From NCBI RefSeq assembly GCF_000586555.1, contig NZ_AZUC01000014.1, positions 62,001 to 126,000 of the forward strand: 64,000 nt of DNA, given 5' to 3'. Positions 25,900 through 35,930 of this stretch are shown one piece after another; position 1 is the first letter of the stretch, and each line of letters opens with the position of its first letter. Source of the DNA: Sporosarcina sp. D27 (GTDB lineage: Bacteria; Bacillota; Bacilli; Bacillales_A; Planococcaceae). The position numbers were made by a program, and so were the translations under genes. The notes beneath the pieces are model-generated. The model ran no database searches. It saw only the letters and a program-made list of their open reading frames with translations, and was not told the DNA's origin.

Positions 25900-26832
25900 A
25901 TGACAAAGAAACAATCGTATAGTAATTATGATGCGAAGGGGTATCCCGAACTTCATCTGGGGTATGCAGATGTGATTTTACTCGGGCAATGGGATGGATT
26001 ATCTAATGCGTTGTATTCGTTACACAAAGGAGAAAACTTATGGGTTCAGTTTAACGTAGATACAGATGTTGGAGTTGTTGAAAAGTATACGCTTTTAAAC
26101 GGAACTGTTGAGATATTATATGAAGGAATACGTCGTGATTTTCAATTGGGAGAAACCATTGACGCATCACAGTATGAAAAAATTATATTATTTCACGCTT
26201 TGTCGGATGCGGAAATACTAATTAAAACCACTGTTGAAATTTTTGAACCTGATTTTTTTGAAACACAAGTTTTACAAGAAGAAGCGGATGCAATTGAAAA
26301 ACTGGACGGTTATACTTATATGCATTGCAATCGAATCAAGAACTACTCTATTGAAGTATGGACGGAACTCGATATGCCAACAAGTCTTTTGCAGACGCTA
26401 AGATGGGGAGCGTATTTTCATGACATTGGAAAACTCATGGTGCCATTAGAAATACTTAACAAGCCAGGATCATTGACAGTTGAAGAATGGGATATTATGA
26501 AAGCTCATACAATTAAGGGTGCTAAAATGATGCGCAATCATAAAGTGGACATGCTAAGGAAATCAGCCTTCATTGTAGAACAACATCACGAACGATATGA
26601 CGGTAAAGGGTATCCGTTTGGACTGAAGGGTGACGAGATATCACTTGAAGCATCGATTGTTAGCGTTGTCGATTCGTTTGACGCAATGACCACGGAACGT
26701 GCTTACAAAAAAGCATTACCCATCAAAGATGCCATACAAGAACTAGTTGCAGGGAGAGGGACGCAACTCAATCCAAAAGCTGTGGATGCATTCCTTGCTG
26801 TGCTGGAGAAAAAGCAAAATAGATGGAAGTAA
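25900..26832 (+). CDS. HD-GYP domain phosphohydrolase
   Basis: Probable cyclic-di-GMP (or related signal) phosphodiesterase. The C-terminal half has the complete motif set: HDIGKLMVPLEILNKPG, HTIKGAKMM, EQHHERYDGKGYPFGLKGDEI and VVDSFDAMTTERAYKKALP. The N-terminal 120 residues form an unrecognised beta-rich domain with no PAS or receiver signature, which may sense or anchor. 310 residues from ATG 25900, which follows GGGGGTGGG; the frame from 25861 is too close to any ribosome site. Confidence 0.88.
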   Translation: MTKKQSYSNYDAKGYPELHLGYADVILLGQWDGLSNALYSLHKGENLWVQFNVDTDVGVVEKYTLLNGTVEILYEGIRRDFQLGETIDASQYEKIILFHALSDAEILIKTTVEIFEPDFFETQVLQEEADAIEKLDGYTYMHCNRIKNYSIEVWTELDMPTSLLQTLRWGAYFHDIGKLMVPLEILNKPGSLTVEEWDIMKAHTIKGAKMMRNHKVDMLRKSAFIVEQHHERYDGKGYPFGLKGDEISLEASIVSVVDSFDAMTTERAYKKALPIKDAIQELVAGRGTQLNPKAVDAFLAVLEKKQNRWK

Positions 26833-26897
26833 CCTCCGAAAGTATAAGAGCACGTTAAATTAAATCGGAGTCATCCAATACAAACTGGAGGATGAGT

Positions 26898-27548
26898 ATG
26901 AAAACACATAATATGATAACACAACAAAATGTAGTCCAGCCTAACTACGATATTAGCGAGAGAGAAATTTCTTTTGACGTTTATATTAGTGCTGATCAAC
27001 AAGTGTGTATCCTCGGAACGGTGGACAATAACTACATAAGCTGGTGTTCAATTACGACAATAGATGATATTGAAGAGAATGCTGCAATTTTTAATTTTGT
27101 CTCTATTCAGCCTATCAGCACCGTATCGAGCATGTACAAAGTACTTGGTGCTAACTATAAAGAAGTGTCCGAGTGGCACAGACTGCATATCGAAAAACGT
27201 CAGTACAACAATCAGAACTATTATTATTCCCCTGCTACTCCAATTTACTTTAAAGACAGCAAATCGTTCGCACATGAGATTAAACGATTTTACACACAAG
27301 AAAAATTGAAATGTGATTATAGATTACTCGACAACACCTATATCGTTCTTTTAGAAAAGTATAAACATCTGTTACATAAAGACCATCCGGATCCTCAATA
27401 TTACATTGAAATGAAACCAGTAATTCACATCTTGGAGGATGAAAGTTACATCAAATTATGTACCGATTCGGAAGTCAGAAAGCTCTACGCTGACTGTATG
27501 GACGGTGCTCGAATTCTTTATAATCGATATATGAATGACGCCCATTAA
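26898..27548 (+). CDS. Hypothetical soluble protein
   Basis: About 216 residues, no signal peptide or membrane segment, no motif recognised (SEREISFDVYISADQQVCIL; PDPQYYIEMKPVIHILED). The second ATG at 26898 is used because GGAGG ends directly before the first. Low GC; follows the HD-GYP gene by 65 bases and may be co-transcribed. Confidence 0.6.
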   Translation: MKTHNMITQQNVVQPNYDISEREISFDVYISADQQVCILGTVDNNYISWCSITTIDDIEENAAIFNFVSIQPISTVSSMYKVLGANYKEVSEWHRLHIEKRQYNNQNYYYSPATPIYFKDSKSFAHEIKRFYTQEKLKCDYRLLDNTYIVLLEKYKHLLHKDHPDPQYYIEMKPVIHILEDESYIKLCTDSEVRKLYADCMDGARILYNRYMNDAH

Positions 27549-27698
27549 TCATTTAATGATTGGACTTTTAAAAACTCCATTAATAAATAATAGGCGTTGG
27601 ACTATTACACGAGTCAAAAGCGTTATATTGGATAACACATATAATTACAGCACTCAGAAGCAGTTTCTCACCAATCACGAAAATTGTGTTCATGGGTA

Positions 27699-28646
27699 CT
27701 ATTTGTATGAATCCACCCGCTTTTCGCTCATTAAATCACTCACCGTACCTAGATGGATTCCTCTCTTTTTGATCCCTTCAATTATTGCAGCAAGCCCCTC
27801 AGCTGTTGGTTTTGTGGGATGCATAAGTACCATGGAGCCATTTTCAATCTTTGATAAAACTCGTGTGACCATCTCAGACGTTTCTGGTTTTTTCCAGTCG
27901 ACCGTGTCCGTCGTCCAAAGGATGGTTTTCATCTTCAGTTCATGTGCAACGTCAATAGTCACCTGATTAAAACTCCCGCTTGGCGGTGCAAACCACTTCG
28001 GTTTTACGCCCAATGTCGCTTCAATGACCTCGTTTGTTTTCTCTAATTCAACCCATGTTTCTTCACGAGAACGATTGGCGAGATCAGGATGACTATAAGC
28101 GTGATTACCGATCTCATGTCCCTCAAGACTGATCATTGTTAAAATGTCGGGGTTCCGTTTCACCCAACTGCCATCAAAGAAAAAAGTAGCCTTTACATCA
28201 GACTCTTTTAACGTTTTTAACATATTTGGTATATGCTCCTCGCCCCATGCAACATTGATTAATAACGCGGCTAGCGGTTTTTCAGGATTGCCTTTATAAA
28301 TAGGTGAAGGAGGAAGATCCTCTAGATGAACTTTTGGGGAAACCTCTTTAAAGACGAGATGTTCAGTATTGAAATTGTTGTTATCTAACATTTTTTGATA
28401 GGACTTCTCGATGTCGACAGTCAAACCGTTGTATCCTGGAATGGCCTTCCACACCCGGTCAATCTTCGCATCGATAGGCTTTATTTCATACTCCTTTGCA
28501 TAGGATTGGATTGCTTTTGTAGAAACATCAGTTCCACCGTCTGTCGCCATCATGGTTTCTTTTAAAGCGGGATTTTTTTCATTGCCAACAATTATGATAG
28601 CTAAGCAAATTATTATTACAAACACCATTAGAACAAATTGTTTCAT
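27699..28646 (-). CDS. Polysaccharide deacetylase-like protein, YlxY type
   Basis: Membrane-anchored NodB-fold protein (N-terminal FVLMVFVIIICLAIIIV, catalytic domain from about residue 125). The NodB motif 1 that normally reads TFDD is here INVAWGEE, so the metal-binding/catalytic Asp pair is missing; motif 2 is NHAYSHPDL and motif 3 is APPSGSFN. This matches the sporulation-associated YlxY family, whose members are thought to be catalytically altered. ATG at 28646 follows GGAGG; the frame to 28763 is an extension. Confidence 0.82.
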   Translation of the reverse strand: MKQFVLMVFVIIICLAIIIVGNEKNPALKETMMATDGGTDVSTKAIQSYAKEYEIKPIDAKIDRVWKAIPGYNGLTVDIEKSYQKMLDNNNFNTEHLVFKEVSPKVHLEDLPPSPIYKGNPEKPLAALLINVAWGEEHIPNMLKTLKESDVKATFFFDGSWVKRNPDILTMISLEGHEIGNHAYSHPDLANRSREETWVELEKTNEVIEATLGVKPKWFAPPSGSFNQVTIDVAHELKMKTILWTTDTVDWKKPETSEMVTRVLSKIENGSMVLMHPTKPTAEGLAAIIEGIKKRGIHLGTVSDLMSEKRVDSYK

Positions 28647-28909
28647 AATAACCTCCAGTATAGAAGTTGTAGTCAATCTATTCTGGTATGCCCGTAGTTT
28701 GACTATTAATACTGAAACTGAAAGTACATTTGTATTCCAAGGCTTTTTTGAATAAATGCTCATCGTCTACAATGATGGTTTTGGACGATTGAGTCATTTT
28801 GACGAGTTTTTCTAGATTGTAGGTATATAGAGAATACGAAAAGACCGAATCTGTTTGTTTTGACAGATTCGGCCAGACACATTGAAGCAAAATGGATCCT
28901 TGAAAAACG

Positions 28910-29233
28910 TTATTGACGATTTTCTTTCGATTCACTTTCTAGACGATTAAATTTTATTTCATGATCCGCGGTCTTATGATTCACGAACTTAATATCTGCT
29001 TCTATTCTTTTGAATCCTTCATGGGTCTCATTAAAACGCTGCGTCATTTCTTCTCGCGTGCCCCTCTGCCCACTTTGAATAAGTTGAAGAGCAGTCTTCG
29101 TTTCCGAACGAAACTCTTTTAGCTCAACTTCCAAACTACCAATACGTTGGTCCATCCTATCTAAACGATGATGTATAGGCTGGAGAGCGTCATCCAAGAC
29201 GGATTTCAACGTGTTGATTAATTCCTTGTCCAT
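28910..29233 (-). CDS. Small coiled-coil protein
   Basis: A 107-residue, fully helical charged protein with heptads throughout (IHHRLDRMDQRIGSLEVELK; FNETHEGFKRIEADIKFVN). No membrane segment. ATG follows GGAGGAGG. Related small coiled-coil proteins are common in bacilli; function unknown. Confidence 0.7.
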   Translation of the reverse strand: MDKELINTLKSVLDDALQPIHHRLDRMDQRIGSLEVELKEFRSETKTALQLIQSGQRGTREEMTQRFNETHEGFKRIEADIKFVNHKTADHEIKFNRLESESKENRQ

Positions 29234-29472
29234 GTTTTTCCTCCTCCCTTTTTTGCTGGTTAACTCACATATTTCCTATAAAATCCATTAGTATCCACCC
29301 GAGTGTATCCGATTTGTATTAGAACCAGAATACCACAGTTAGCGAATTTCCTACACCAAATTCAAACGTAAAGTTGCATTGGAATCTCAATGCCTAAAGA
29401 TGCAACTTCCTTCATTAACAGCTACAATTAAAGTAGTTGGACACGCACCAGTTCGTAAAGGAGTGACACCAT

Positions 29473-30393
29473 ATGCAAAGTTACATAGTGATGCAAGGAC
29501 GTACTTATCACGAAGAGAAAGAATTAGGAATTCTCTGGTCCTTGCAACAAGACAGTGCAGGAAATGTCCAGCATTTCTGGGAACGGATGAAAGAAGTCAA
29601 TGTGGGAGATCGTATTTTCCATTATGTAAAAGGGGATATTGTCGCAATTAGTATAGCGAAAACCGGATACAGGGAAGAACGAAAGCCAACCCCAATTCAT
29701 CTACCAGGCAATGAAAACGATAAAGGCTATCTAGTAGAGGCAGATTACTATGAATTTGATAAGCCATTAACCATCATAGATGTTTTCGATGAGATTCTCC
29801 CACTTCTGCCTGTAAAGTATTCACCGTTTCAAGAGAATGCCAATGGAAATCAGGGCTATCTCTATCCGTGCAACGATGAACTCACCATTAAACTAGTAGA
29901 GCTAATCAGCGACTTGAACATTTACGAAATCGATGAAGAGCAATTGGAATTTGTATTGGGAACCGTGCGAAAGACGGAACACGATTTCCTCACTCCAATC
30001 CTCGCTGAAACCGAAGCAGAAGCAAAAACGAAAGTCCGACTTGGCCACCAGCGATTCCGAAACGAACTCATGCCACTTTGGAACGATAAATGCGCACTCT
30101 GCGACATCGAGTTGCTCGAACTGCTTCAGGCAAGCTACGCAAAACCATGGAAAGACAGCAGCAACAACGAGCGTATTGATCCAAACAATGGAATCTTACT
30201 GTGTCGCAACCATGATGCTTTGTATAACAATGGTCTAATTGCATTTGATGGGCAAGGGAAGATTCATATTTCAGCGAGTATCCCTGAAGAGGATTACAAC
30301 AAGTATGGTCTTCATGGAAAGTTGCGGGTGAGTAGAACCGAGGAGAATAAACCTTATTTGAAGTGGCATAAGAAGCATATATTTAAGGAATAA
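29473..30393 (+). CDS. EVE-like/HNH protein, candidate modification-dependent restriction enzyme
   Basis: The N-terminal part (residues 1-110: VMQGRTYHEEKELGILW, VNVGDRIFHYVKGDIVAISI) resembles PUA/EVE-type domains that read modified bases. The C-terminal part is an HNH domain: CALC at 207-210, then AKPWKDSSNNERIDPNNG and CRNH at 244-247. In related HNH domains the segment reads ASHxKPW; here it is ASYAKPW, with Tyr222 in place of the first His. No methyltransferase lies nearby, as expected of type IV systems. ATG after AAAGGAG. Confidence 0.7.
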   Translation: MQSYIVMQGRTYHEEKELGILWSLQQDSAGNVQHFWERMKEVNVGDRIFHYVKGDIVAISIAKTGYREERKPTPIHLPGNENDKGYLVEADYYEFDKPLTIIDVFDEILPLLPVKYSPFQENANGNQGYLYPCNDELTIKLVELISDLNIYEIDEEQLEFVLGTVRKTEHDFLTPILAETEAEAKTKVRLGHQRFRNELMPLWNDKCALCDIELLELLQASYAKPWKDSSNNERIDPNNGILLCRNHDALYNNGLIAFDGQGKIHISASIPEEDYNKYGLHGKLRVSRTEENKPYLKWHKKHIFKE

Positions 30394-30608
30394 TTTTTGT
30401 TTGAAACAGCTGAAGTATCTGAGTAGTGAAACAGTATAATTAATATTCAGAATAGAATTGGAATGCTTATTGGTCTCTTGTACAATGGCAGTAACATTAA
30501 TCGGCAGAGAGTGAATTCGTGTGATTCGTTATATGGTATGAACAACATTATTGGGTTCCTTTTTAACGAGCAATACAACAAATAATAAGGAATCCAGGAG
30601 GAATCAGT

Positions 30609-31643
30609 ATGAATATAGAAGCCATCTCAACTTATTTGGATGAAAAGCAAAAGGAACTCTCATTTTCCGGTGCCTTTTATGGTCGGAAAGGGGATAACAT
30701 CATCACAGGTAGCCACGGATACGCAAACTGGTCAGACAAAATAGAAAATCAGCTTAACACACGTTTTTCAATTGCTTCCGGCTGCAAGATCTTCACAGCA
30801 ACCGCAATTTGCATGCTTATTGAAGAAGGAAAGCTCACGTTCGACTCGAAACTAAGCGATTGCGTCGCTATTGAATTTCCTCATTTCAACAGCGAGATTA
30901 CGATTCACCAGCTACTGACGCATACATCGGGTGTACCGGATTATTTCAACGAAGACGTCATGGAAGATTATGAGGAACTGTGGGAAAAACGTTCAGCATA
31001 CAACGTGCGTTCACCAAAGGATTTCCTTCCGCTCTTTCAACATGAACCTATGCAAGCAGAACCTGGCCGCTCGTTTCAATACAACAATTCAGGCTACATC
31101 TTGCTAGGACTCATCATTGAGCATGTAGCTAAGATCCGCTTTACTGAATTTGTAGAAGATCGGATCTTCCGAAAAGCAGACATGCAAGACTCCGGATACT
31201 TCGAGATGGATCGATTGCCTGCACGAACAGCGCTCGGCTATATTGAAAATGCCACTGGCACTTGGAAGACCAATATCTACTCATTGCCAGCTAAAGGCGG
31301 TCCAGATGGTGGAGCATACACAACTGTTTCAGACATGGCGAAGTTCTGGGATGCTCTGACAACGAAGAAGTTGCTGTCTGAAGAAATGACCGCGAATCTA
31401 GTGAAACCTCGTGAAGTAGTAGATGAAGACAGGCTGATCTATTACGGATATGGCGGCTACATGAAAGTAGATCATCAGCACAACGTCGTCAAATATATTC
31501 AGATGGGTTACGACCCTGGCGTCAACTTCCGCGCTGCTTATGCACCTAAAGAAGAAGCGATGATTGTCGTGTGTTCCAATAAATCTGACGGTGCGTTTGC
31601 GATGTTGAAGGAAATTGAGGGAGTACTAGAGTTGAAAATATAA
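30609..31643 (+). CDS. Beta-lactamase-family serine hydrolase
   Basis: Class C beta-lactamase/DD-peptidase fold. Nucleophile motif SGCK at residues 57-60 (SxxK), YNN at 158-160, and a GGPDGGAYTTVSD segment near residue 235. There is no signal peptide, so it is probably cytoplasmic, an esterase or peptidase of unknown substrate. 344 residues. Strong AGGAGG before the ATG; perfect terminator at 31718. Confidence 0.88.
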   Translation: MNIEAISTYLDEKQKELSFSGAFYGRKGDNIITGSHGYANWSDKIENQLNTRFSIASGCKIFTATAICMLIEEGKLTFDSKLSDCVAIEFPHFNSEITIHQLLTHTSGVPDYFNEDVMEDYEELWEKRSAYNVRSPKDFLPLFQHEPMQAEPGRSFQYNNSGYILLGLIIEHVAKIRFTEFVEDRIFRKADMQDSGYFEMDRLPARTALGYIENATGTWKTNIYSLPAKGGPDGGAYTTVSDMAKFWDALTTKKLLSEEMTANLVKPREVVDEDRLIYYGYGGYMKVDHQHNVVKYIQMGYDPGVNFRAAYAPKEEAMIVVCSNKSDGAFAMLKEIEGVLELKI

Positions 31644-31717
31644 TAAGAACGTACTTAGGGCTATTGGGGAAGTCATATTTACTTTTCCTGATAGCTTTTT
31701 ACCGCTATAATACTGTT

Positions 31718-31756
31718 CAATTCCAAATCGTTTCTTATCGCGATTTGGAATTGTTT
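31718..31756 (+). terminator. Terminator between convergent genes
   Basis: Perfect 13-bp stem CAATTCCAAATCG / CGATTTGGAATTG with a 10-base loop, followed by TTT. Confidence 0.8.
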
Positions 31757-31784
31757 CAAAGCTGCCCAGTACACTTAAAGGATT

Positions 31785-32756
31785 TTATTGGTTCCGACTC
31801 TTTTGCCACTTTTTCTTCAGACGACTATCATAAAACGCCCAACCGGAAAACGCGCTGACAGCCAATAACATCGAGTAGAGGAGTATTTCCCAGGTCATGT
31901 TCATCTGGAAGAAGTCCTTGAAAGAAGTGGCCTGGACGAATACATCGTAAGGATTTGCATTGTTGAAAGTGATCGGCATTTTGTCTCCAATATCGTATTG
32001 TTGGTAAGTGTTCCGTGTGACATTTTTGATAACCTGGATATTGTGTCCATCCTGATCTTCGAAGGAAACGGTCAGTTCATAAATCGAGTCTTGGTATTTG
32101 CGGTAGGTGACATCCGAATATCGGTCAAAAATCATGGCATCTGTGTCCGTCTTTCCGAACGGCAGCAATTTTTGAACCAAGTTCCAACCAAAACGCCCTA
32201 AGAAGAATAGAAAAAACAGAAGTATAACACTTACTATCCCCCAGCCTTTTCCTTCTTTCTCCCGTTTCTCCCGTTTCTCCCGTTTCAACCGTTTTGGTTT
32301 CACGTTTCGCTTGTATGATCTATTTTGCTCCAACCGATCCAGTGCTGGAAAGGAAAGCACCGTCGCGACGAGGCAACAGAACGCAAAAAATCCTAGGGTG
32401 AGAATACCGGTCAGGTAAAAGATACTGTCTATGACAATATCGTGTATCGTCGAAAAATTAGACGGACCTGATGAGTATCCGGATAGTGAATCATCCTTCT
32501 CGATCTCCATCATCTGCCTTTTAGAAATCCGGTTGAGAATCTGTGATTCTTTACCGTTCGGCAGTATGACCCGCACGTAATATGAGGGCGGAGTGAATAA
32601 ACCTTTCGCTCCTGTCTTTTCAGTAACCGTCACTGACGTCGGATCTGCTGAGAATAAATTGTATTCTTCCAGGTAGGACGACGTCAGCCCCCACGTCAGC
32701 AAGCTTAACAGTAGCGTGACGGCTGCGAGTCCAGCAATTTCTTTTATCCTCTCCAT
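31785..32756 (-). CDS. DUF3592 membrane protein A
   Basis: About 323 residues with four membrane segments: near residue 20, 120, 185 and 290. Two extracytoplasmic DUF3592-like domains, and a very basic cytoplasmic loop (KPKRLKREKREKREKEGKG). ATG 32756 is chosen by comparison with the paralogue at 45866-46843, where the same methionine follows the ribosome site. The two proteins are alike throughout (TWGLTSSYLEEY in both). Function unknown. Confidence 0.78.
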   Translation of the reverse strand: MERIKEIAGLAAVTLLLSLLTWGLTSSYLEEYNLFSADPTSVTVTEKTGAKGLFTPPSYYVRVILPNGKESQILNRISKRQMMEIEKDDSLSGYSSGPSNFSTIHDIVIDSIFYLTGILTLGFFAFCCLVATVLSFPALDRLEQNRSYKRNVKPKRLKREKREKREKEGKGWGIVSVILLFFLFFLGRFGWNLVQKLLPFGKTDTDAMIFDRYSDVTYRKYQDSIYELTVSFEDQDGHNIQVIKNVTRNTYQQYDIGDKMPITFNNANPYDVFVQATSFKDFFQMNMTWEILLYSMLLAVSAFSGWAFYDSRLKKKWQKSRNQ

Positions 32757-32893
32757 TTGCCACACTCCCGAATGCTTATTACCCTTATCGTAGCGGATTG
32801 CTTACCGGATGAACAGGACTCAAATTGTTTGAATGCTTAAAAATGTAACATTCCACCACCACCTCCGTCTAACTTGTCAAAGGAGACTGAACT

Positions 32894-34054
32894 ATGAAAA
32901 ATATGATCTTAATGGCTGGCATAACCATTGCATTATTGTTAGGTGGATGCGGAACAGCTGGGACTGACCGGGCAACAGACATCAGTTCCGTTAAGCAGGA
33001 TGACGGGGGGACGATCAAAACCGTAAGCGGACGTGACATTATTGCAGAACTGAAACAGTCTGTCGAAGAGTCGCCTCAGCGCGATTTGATAGCTCAGGAG
33101 CAATTGACGAGTACGGATTACACGGATGGTTATTTCGGGAAGCCATCAAAGGAATTGGAAGAGGACGTGGCGGTCCAGGCGATTGAAGGTCCAGTTGCAA
33201 TTAACGCAGTCGAAGAAGTTTACGGTGCCGATGGAGGATTTGATAAGGAGGGACTGCTCTTCTTTGAAAATCAGCACGATGGCGCTGCGCAGTCGGGGAT
33301 TTGGATTGGGCTGAAAGACCCTGACACGCGATTGCAACAGGTTCTCGACATCTTGCAGCAGAAAGTCGATGCGGGAGAGATCTTGGCGGAACCGATTTAT
33401 ATTTTCCGCAGTCCGCATACGCAGCATGAATTATATGTTAAGCAAGATAAAGTTGCGAAAGCGGTGGATGAACTATTCGACGACCGTGGTTCCTATTCAG
33501 TTTCCGTAGATACGATTTCAGGAGCAATATCAATCGGTCACGACTTTTTGAAAACTGAACAGCAACAGGTACTGGAAAAACAATTCCCTGATTATGCGTT
33601 AAATTTTAAGCAGGAAGGTAGCATGGTTGCAGAGCCAGGACAGTCTTCGATTATCAAACCAAAAAAAATCGAAACTGAGACACCTGTGGAAGAAGGCGGA
33701 TTTGTCTTAGAGACTTCAAACGGCAGTTTTTTGGTCGCAGGAGGAACAGAAGGTGCGGTGAGCTATTCATTCCCCGAAGCCGATCAGCTAACAGTCGGGC
33801 AGCGCGTAAAAGTGGAAGCGACCGGCGCAATTGCTGAGTCATATCCCGGGCAAGGTACAGCGAAGTTCGTCGAAATACTTCCTGATTATCGCCCTGCAGG
33901 TGCTATGATTTCGGAATCACAAGTCGTTGAGAAAGCGATTCAGGAGAATGCAAATGATTTTATTGTCATCGATAAAGTGAGCTTTGACACGGCACGCAGC
34001 GTTTGGACACTAACACTGAACGATGAGAGGGTGTTGGAGATTGAAGACAGGTGA
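32894..34054 (+). CDS. Lipoprotein with C-terminal DUF3221-like domain
   Basis: Signal peptide with lipobox LLGGC (Cys19) targets it to the outer face of the membrane. A middle domain contains IYIFRSPHTQHELYV; the domain at residues 265-340 (GFVLETSNGSFLVAGG; VGQRVKVEATG) resembles the OB-like DUF3221/YobA fold. 386 residues. AAAGGAG before the ATG. Part of its 3' end is duplicated in decayed form at 57.8 kb. Confidence 0.75.
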   Translation: MKNMILMAGITIALLLGGCGTAGTDRATDISSVKQDDGGTIKTVSGRDIIAELKQSVEESPQRDLIAQEQLTSTDYTDGYFGKPSKELEEDVAVQAIEGPVAINAVEEVYGADGGFDKEGLLFFENQHDGAAQSGIWIGLKDPDTRLQQVLDILQQKVDAGEILAEPIYIFRSPHTQHELYVKQDKVAKAVDELFDDRGSYSVSVDTISGAISIGHDFLKTEQQQVLEKQFPDYALNFKQEGSMVAEPGQSSIIKPKKIETETPVEEGGFVLETSNGSFLVAGGTEGAVSYSFPEADQLTVGQRVKVEATGAIAESYPGQGTAKFVEILPDYRPAGAMISESQVVEKAIQENANDFIVIDKVSFDTARSVWTLTLNDERVLEIEDR

Positions 34055-34151
34055 ATGAGGAATAGATAGCTTTACTTTGCATGACACAACTCAGGAAAGG
34101 TTCGGAATTTTTTCTGAAATGCATAGTACAGCCCTTTGATTTATAAAGCCT
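34055..34151. repeat. Repeat family 2, left part (34077-34130)
   Basis: TTTGCATGACACAACTCAGGAAAGGTTC matches the left half of the CGACACAACTC palindrome family; the right half has diverged. The same degraded form recurs at 57857 within the decayed duplicate. Confidence 0.6.
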
Positions 34152-34196
34152 AAAAGCTGAAATTACTTAAGAATAAATAGTAATATCAGCTTTTTT
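34152..34196 (+). terminator. Terminator of the lipoprotein gene
   Basis: AAAAGCTGAAATTACT pairs with AGTAATATCAGCTTTT with one mismatch, then a T run. A relative of this stem is present at about 57943-57985. Confidence 0.85.
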
Positions 34197-34416
34197 AGTA
34201 TATAACTATCTCAACACGCATAAATAATAGATAGGATACTACAAAAAAACTCATAAGTATTCTGATATTAAAAAACTATTACTCAATTATAAAAACTTGT
34301 GTTAAAATTAATCCTCAGTCAACTTTGATGAAAAATTTGCATATGTTTACTCAATAGAGAGGGACGATTGTACGTTTTTATCGGAGGGGTTTGAAAAAAG
34401 TTTAAGGGGGATAGCT

Positions 34417-35655
34417 ATGAAGAATCTATTTGCTAAGTGGAATCAAATTAGTCTAGTAAAAAGAATTGGTATTGGTATTATTCTTGGTATTATTTTAGCC
34501 TTAACGGTGCCTGCTGCAAGTGGGATCACTATTTTTGGTTCATTATTCGTCGGTGCATTAAAAGCAGTAGCGCCAGTTCTAGTATTATTTTTAGTCATGT
34601 ACGCACTTGCTGCGCATAAACGTGGAACGAAAACCAATATGAAAACGGTTCTTGCTCTATATGCAATTGGTACACTCCTCGCAGGGATTGTCGCTGTTGC
34701 AGTTAGTTTTATATTCCCAGTTACACTAACGTTGACTAAAGGAGCGGAAGGACTTACTCCTCCAGAAGGTATTGTCGAGGTTCTTCAAACATTACTCTTT
34801 AATATGGTATCCAATCCAGTCGATGCTTTACTGAATGCGAACTATCTAGGTATTTTAATGTGGGCAGTTGTTCTGGGTCTTGCACTAAAAAGTGCAAATC
34901 AAAACACGAAAGACATGTTAGGCAGTGTTTCAGATGCCATCACTAAAGTTGTACAATGGGTCATCAATCTAGCACCAATTGGTATTATGGGACTTGTATT
35001 TGATGCGATTGTAACAACGGGTCTATCTGCTTTACTCGTATACGGGAAACTCGTTTTAATTTTAGTGGGATGTATGTTGTTCATTGCACTTGTTGTGAAT
35101 CCGTTAATCGTCTATATCTATATACGCAGAAATCCATATCCATTAGTGTTCAAAGTTTTAAAAGAAAGCGGTCTCACAGCATTCTTTACACGCAGTTCAG
35201 CTGCAAACATCCCTGTAAATATGAAATTGTGTGAAGAGCTTGGCTTGGATGAAGATACGTACGCAGTATCCATTCCTTTAGGGGCTACGATTAATATGGC
35301 GGGAGCAGCCGTTACGATTGCTGTACTCACGCTTGCAGCAGTCAACACGCTTGATATTCATGTTGACTTCATGACAGCGCTTTTGCTTTCTGTCATTGCA
35401 GCCGTTTCTGCAGCAGGTGCTTCAGGAGTTGCGGGGGGATCACTTCTATTGATCCCGCTGGCATGTAGTTTGTTTGGAGTACCGAATGAGATTGCTATGC
35501 AAGTCGTAGGTGTAGGCTTTATCATCGGGGTTGTTCAAGACTCGTGTGAAACTGCATTGAACTCGTCGACTGACGTGTTGTTCACGGCTACCGCTGAGTA
35601 TGCTAAAGAGTATAAGGAGAGTAAAGTAGGTAACGCTGCTACTTTGAAGTCGTAA
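34417..35655 (+). CDS. sstT: Serine/threonine:sodium symporter SstT
   Basis: DAACS-family Na+-coupled importer of serine and threonine, 412 residues, eight membrane helices plus two re-entrant loops. Visible landmarks: [13 protein letters not shown] (serine-rich hairpin), [13 protein letters not shown] (NMDGT-like motif) and [22 protein letters not shown] follows AAGGGGGAT. A non-functional fragment of its first 40 codons recurs at 58.2 kb. Confidence 0.94.
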   Translation: MKNLFAKWNQISLVKRIGIGIILGIILALTVPAASGITIFGSLFVGALKAVAPVLVLFLVMYALAAHKRGTKTNMKTVLALYAIGTLLAGIVAVAVSFIFPVTLTLTKGAEGLTPPEGIVEVLQTLLFNMVSNPVDALLNANYLGILMWAVVLGLALKSANQNTKDMLGSVSDAITKVVQWVINLAPIGIMGLVFDAIVTTGLSALLVYGKLVLILVGCMLFIALVVNPLIVYIYIRRNPYPLVFKVLKESGLTAFFTRSSAANIPVNMKLCEELGLDEDTYAVSIPLGATINMAGAAVTIAVLTLAAVNTLDIHVDFMTALLLSVIAAVSAAGASGVAGGSLLLIPLACSLFGVPNEIAMQVVGVGFIIGVVQDSCETALNSSTDVLFTATAEYAKEYKESKVGNAATLKS

Positions 35656-35666
35656 GGGATATAGGT

Positions 35667-35719
35667 ATAAAAGAGACTACAATTACCGGAGATGATCTGG
35701 TGATTGTAGTCTCTTTTAT
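35667..35719 (+). terminator. Terminator of sstT
   Basis: Perfect 17-bp stem (35667-35683 with 35703-35719): AAAAGAGACTACAAT and complement, with TTTTATT at the end. Confidence 0.92.
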
Positions 35720-35930
35720 TGTAGAGAGATAGTTTGCAGCATCGCCCGCTTTATTGAAAAAAAGTAAGCTGAATTATGAAAGTCCAGGTCTGTTTAGGAA
35801 TAAACAGTTCTGTATTTTTTTGATGAAATGAAAAACTACATAGTTTTGTCGATTTATCAAGTATTGTGACAATTTTAGATTACTGGTAAGATGTGGATAG
35901 AACTAGAATCCTTCAGTAAGTTGGTGCGAT

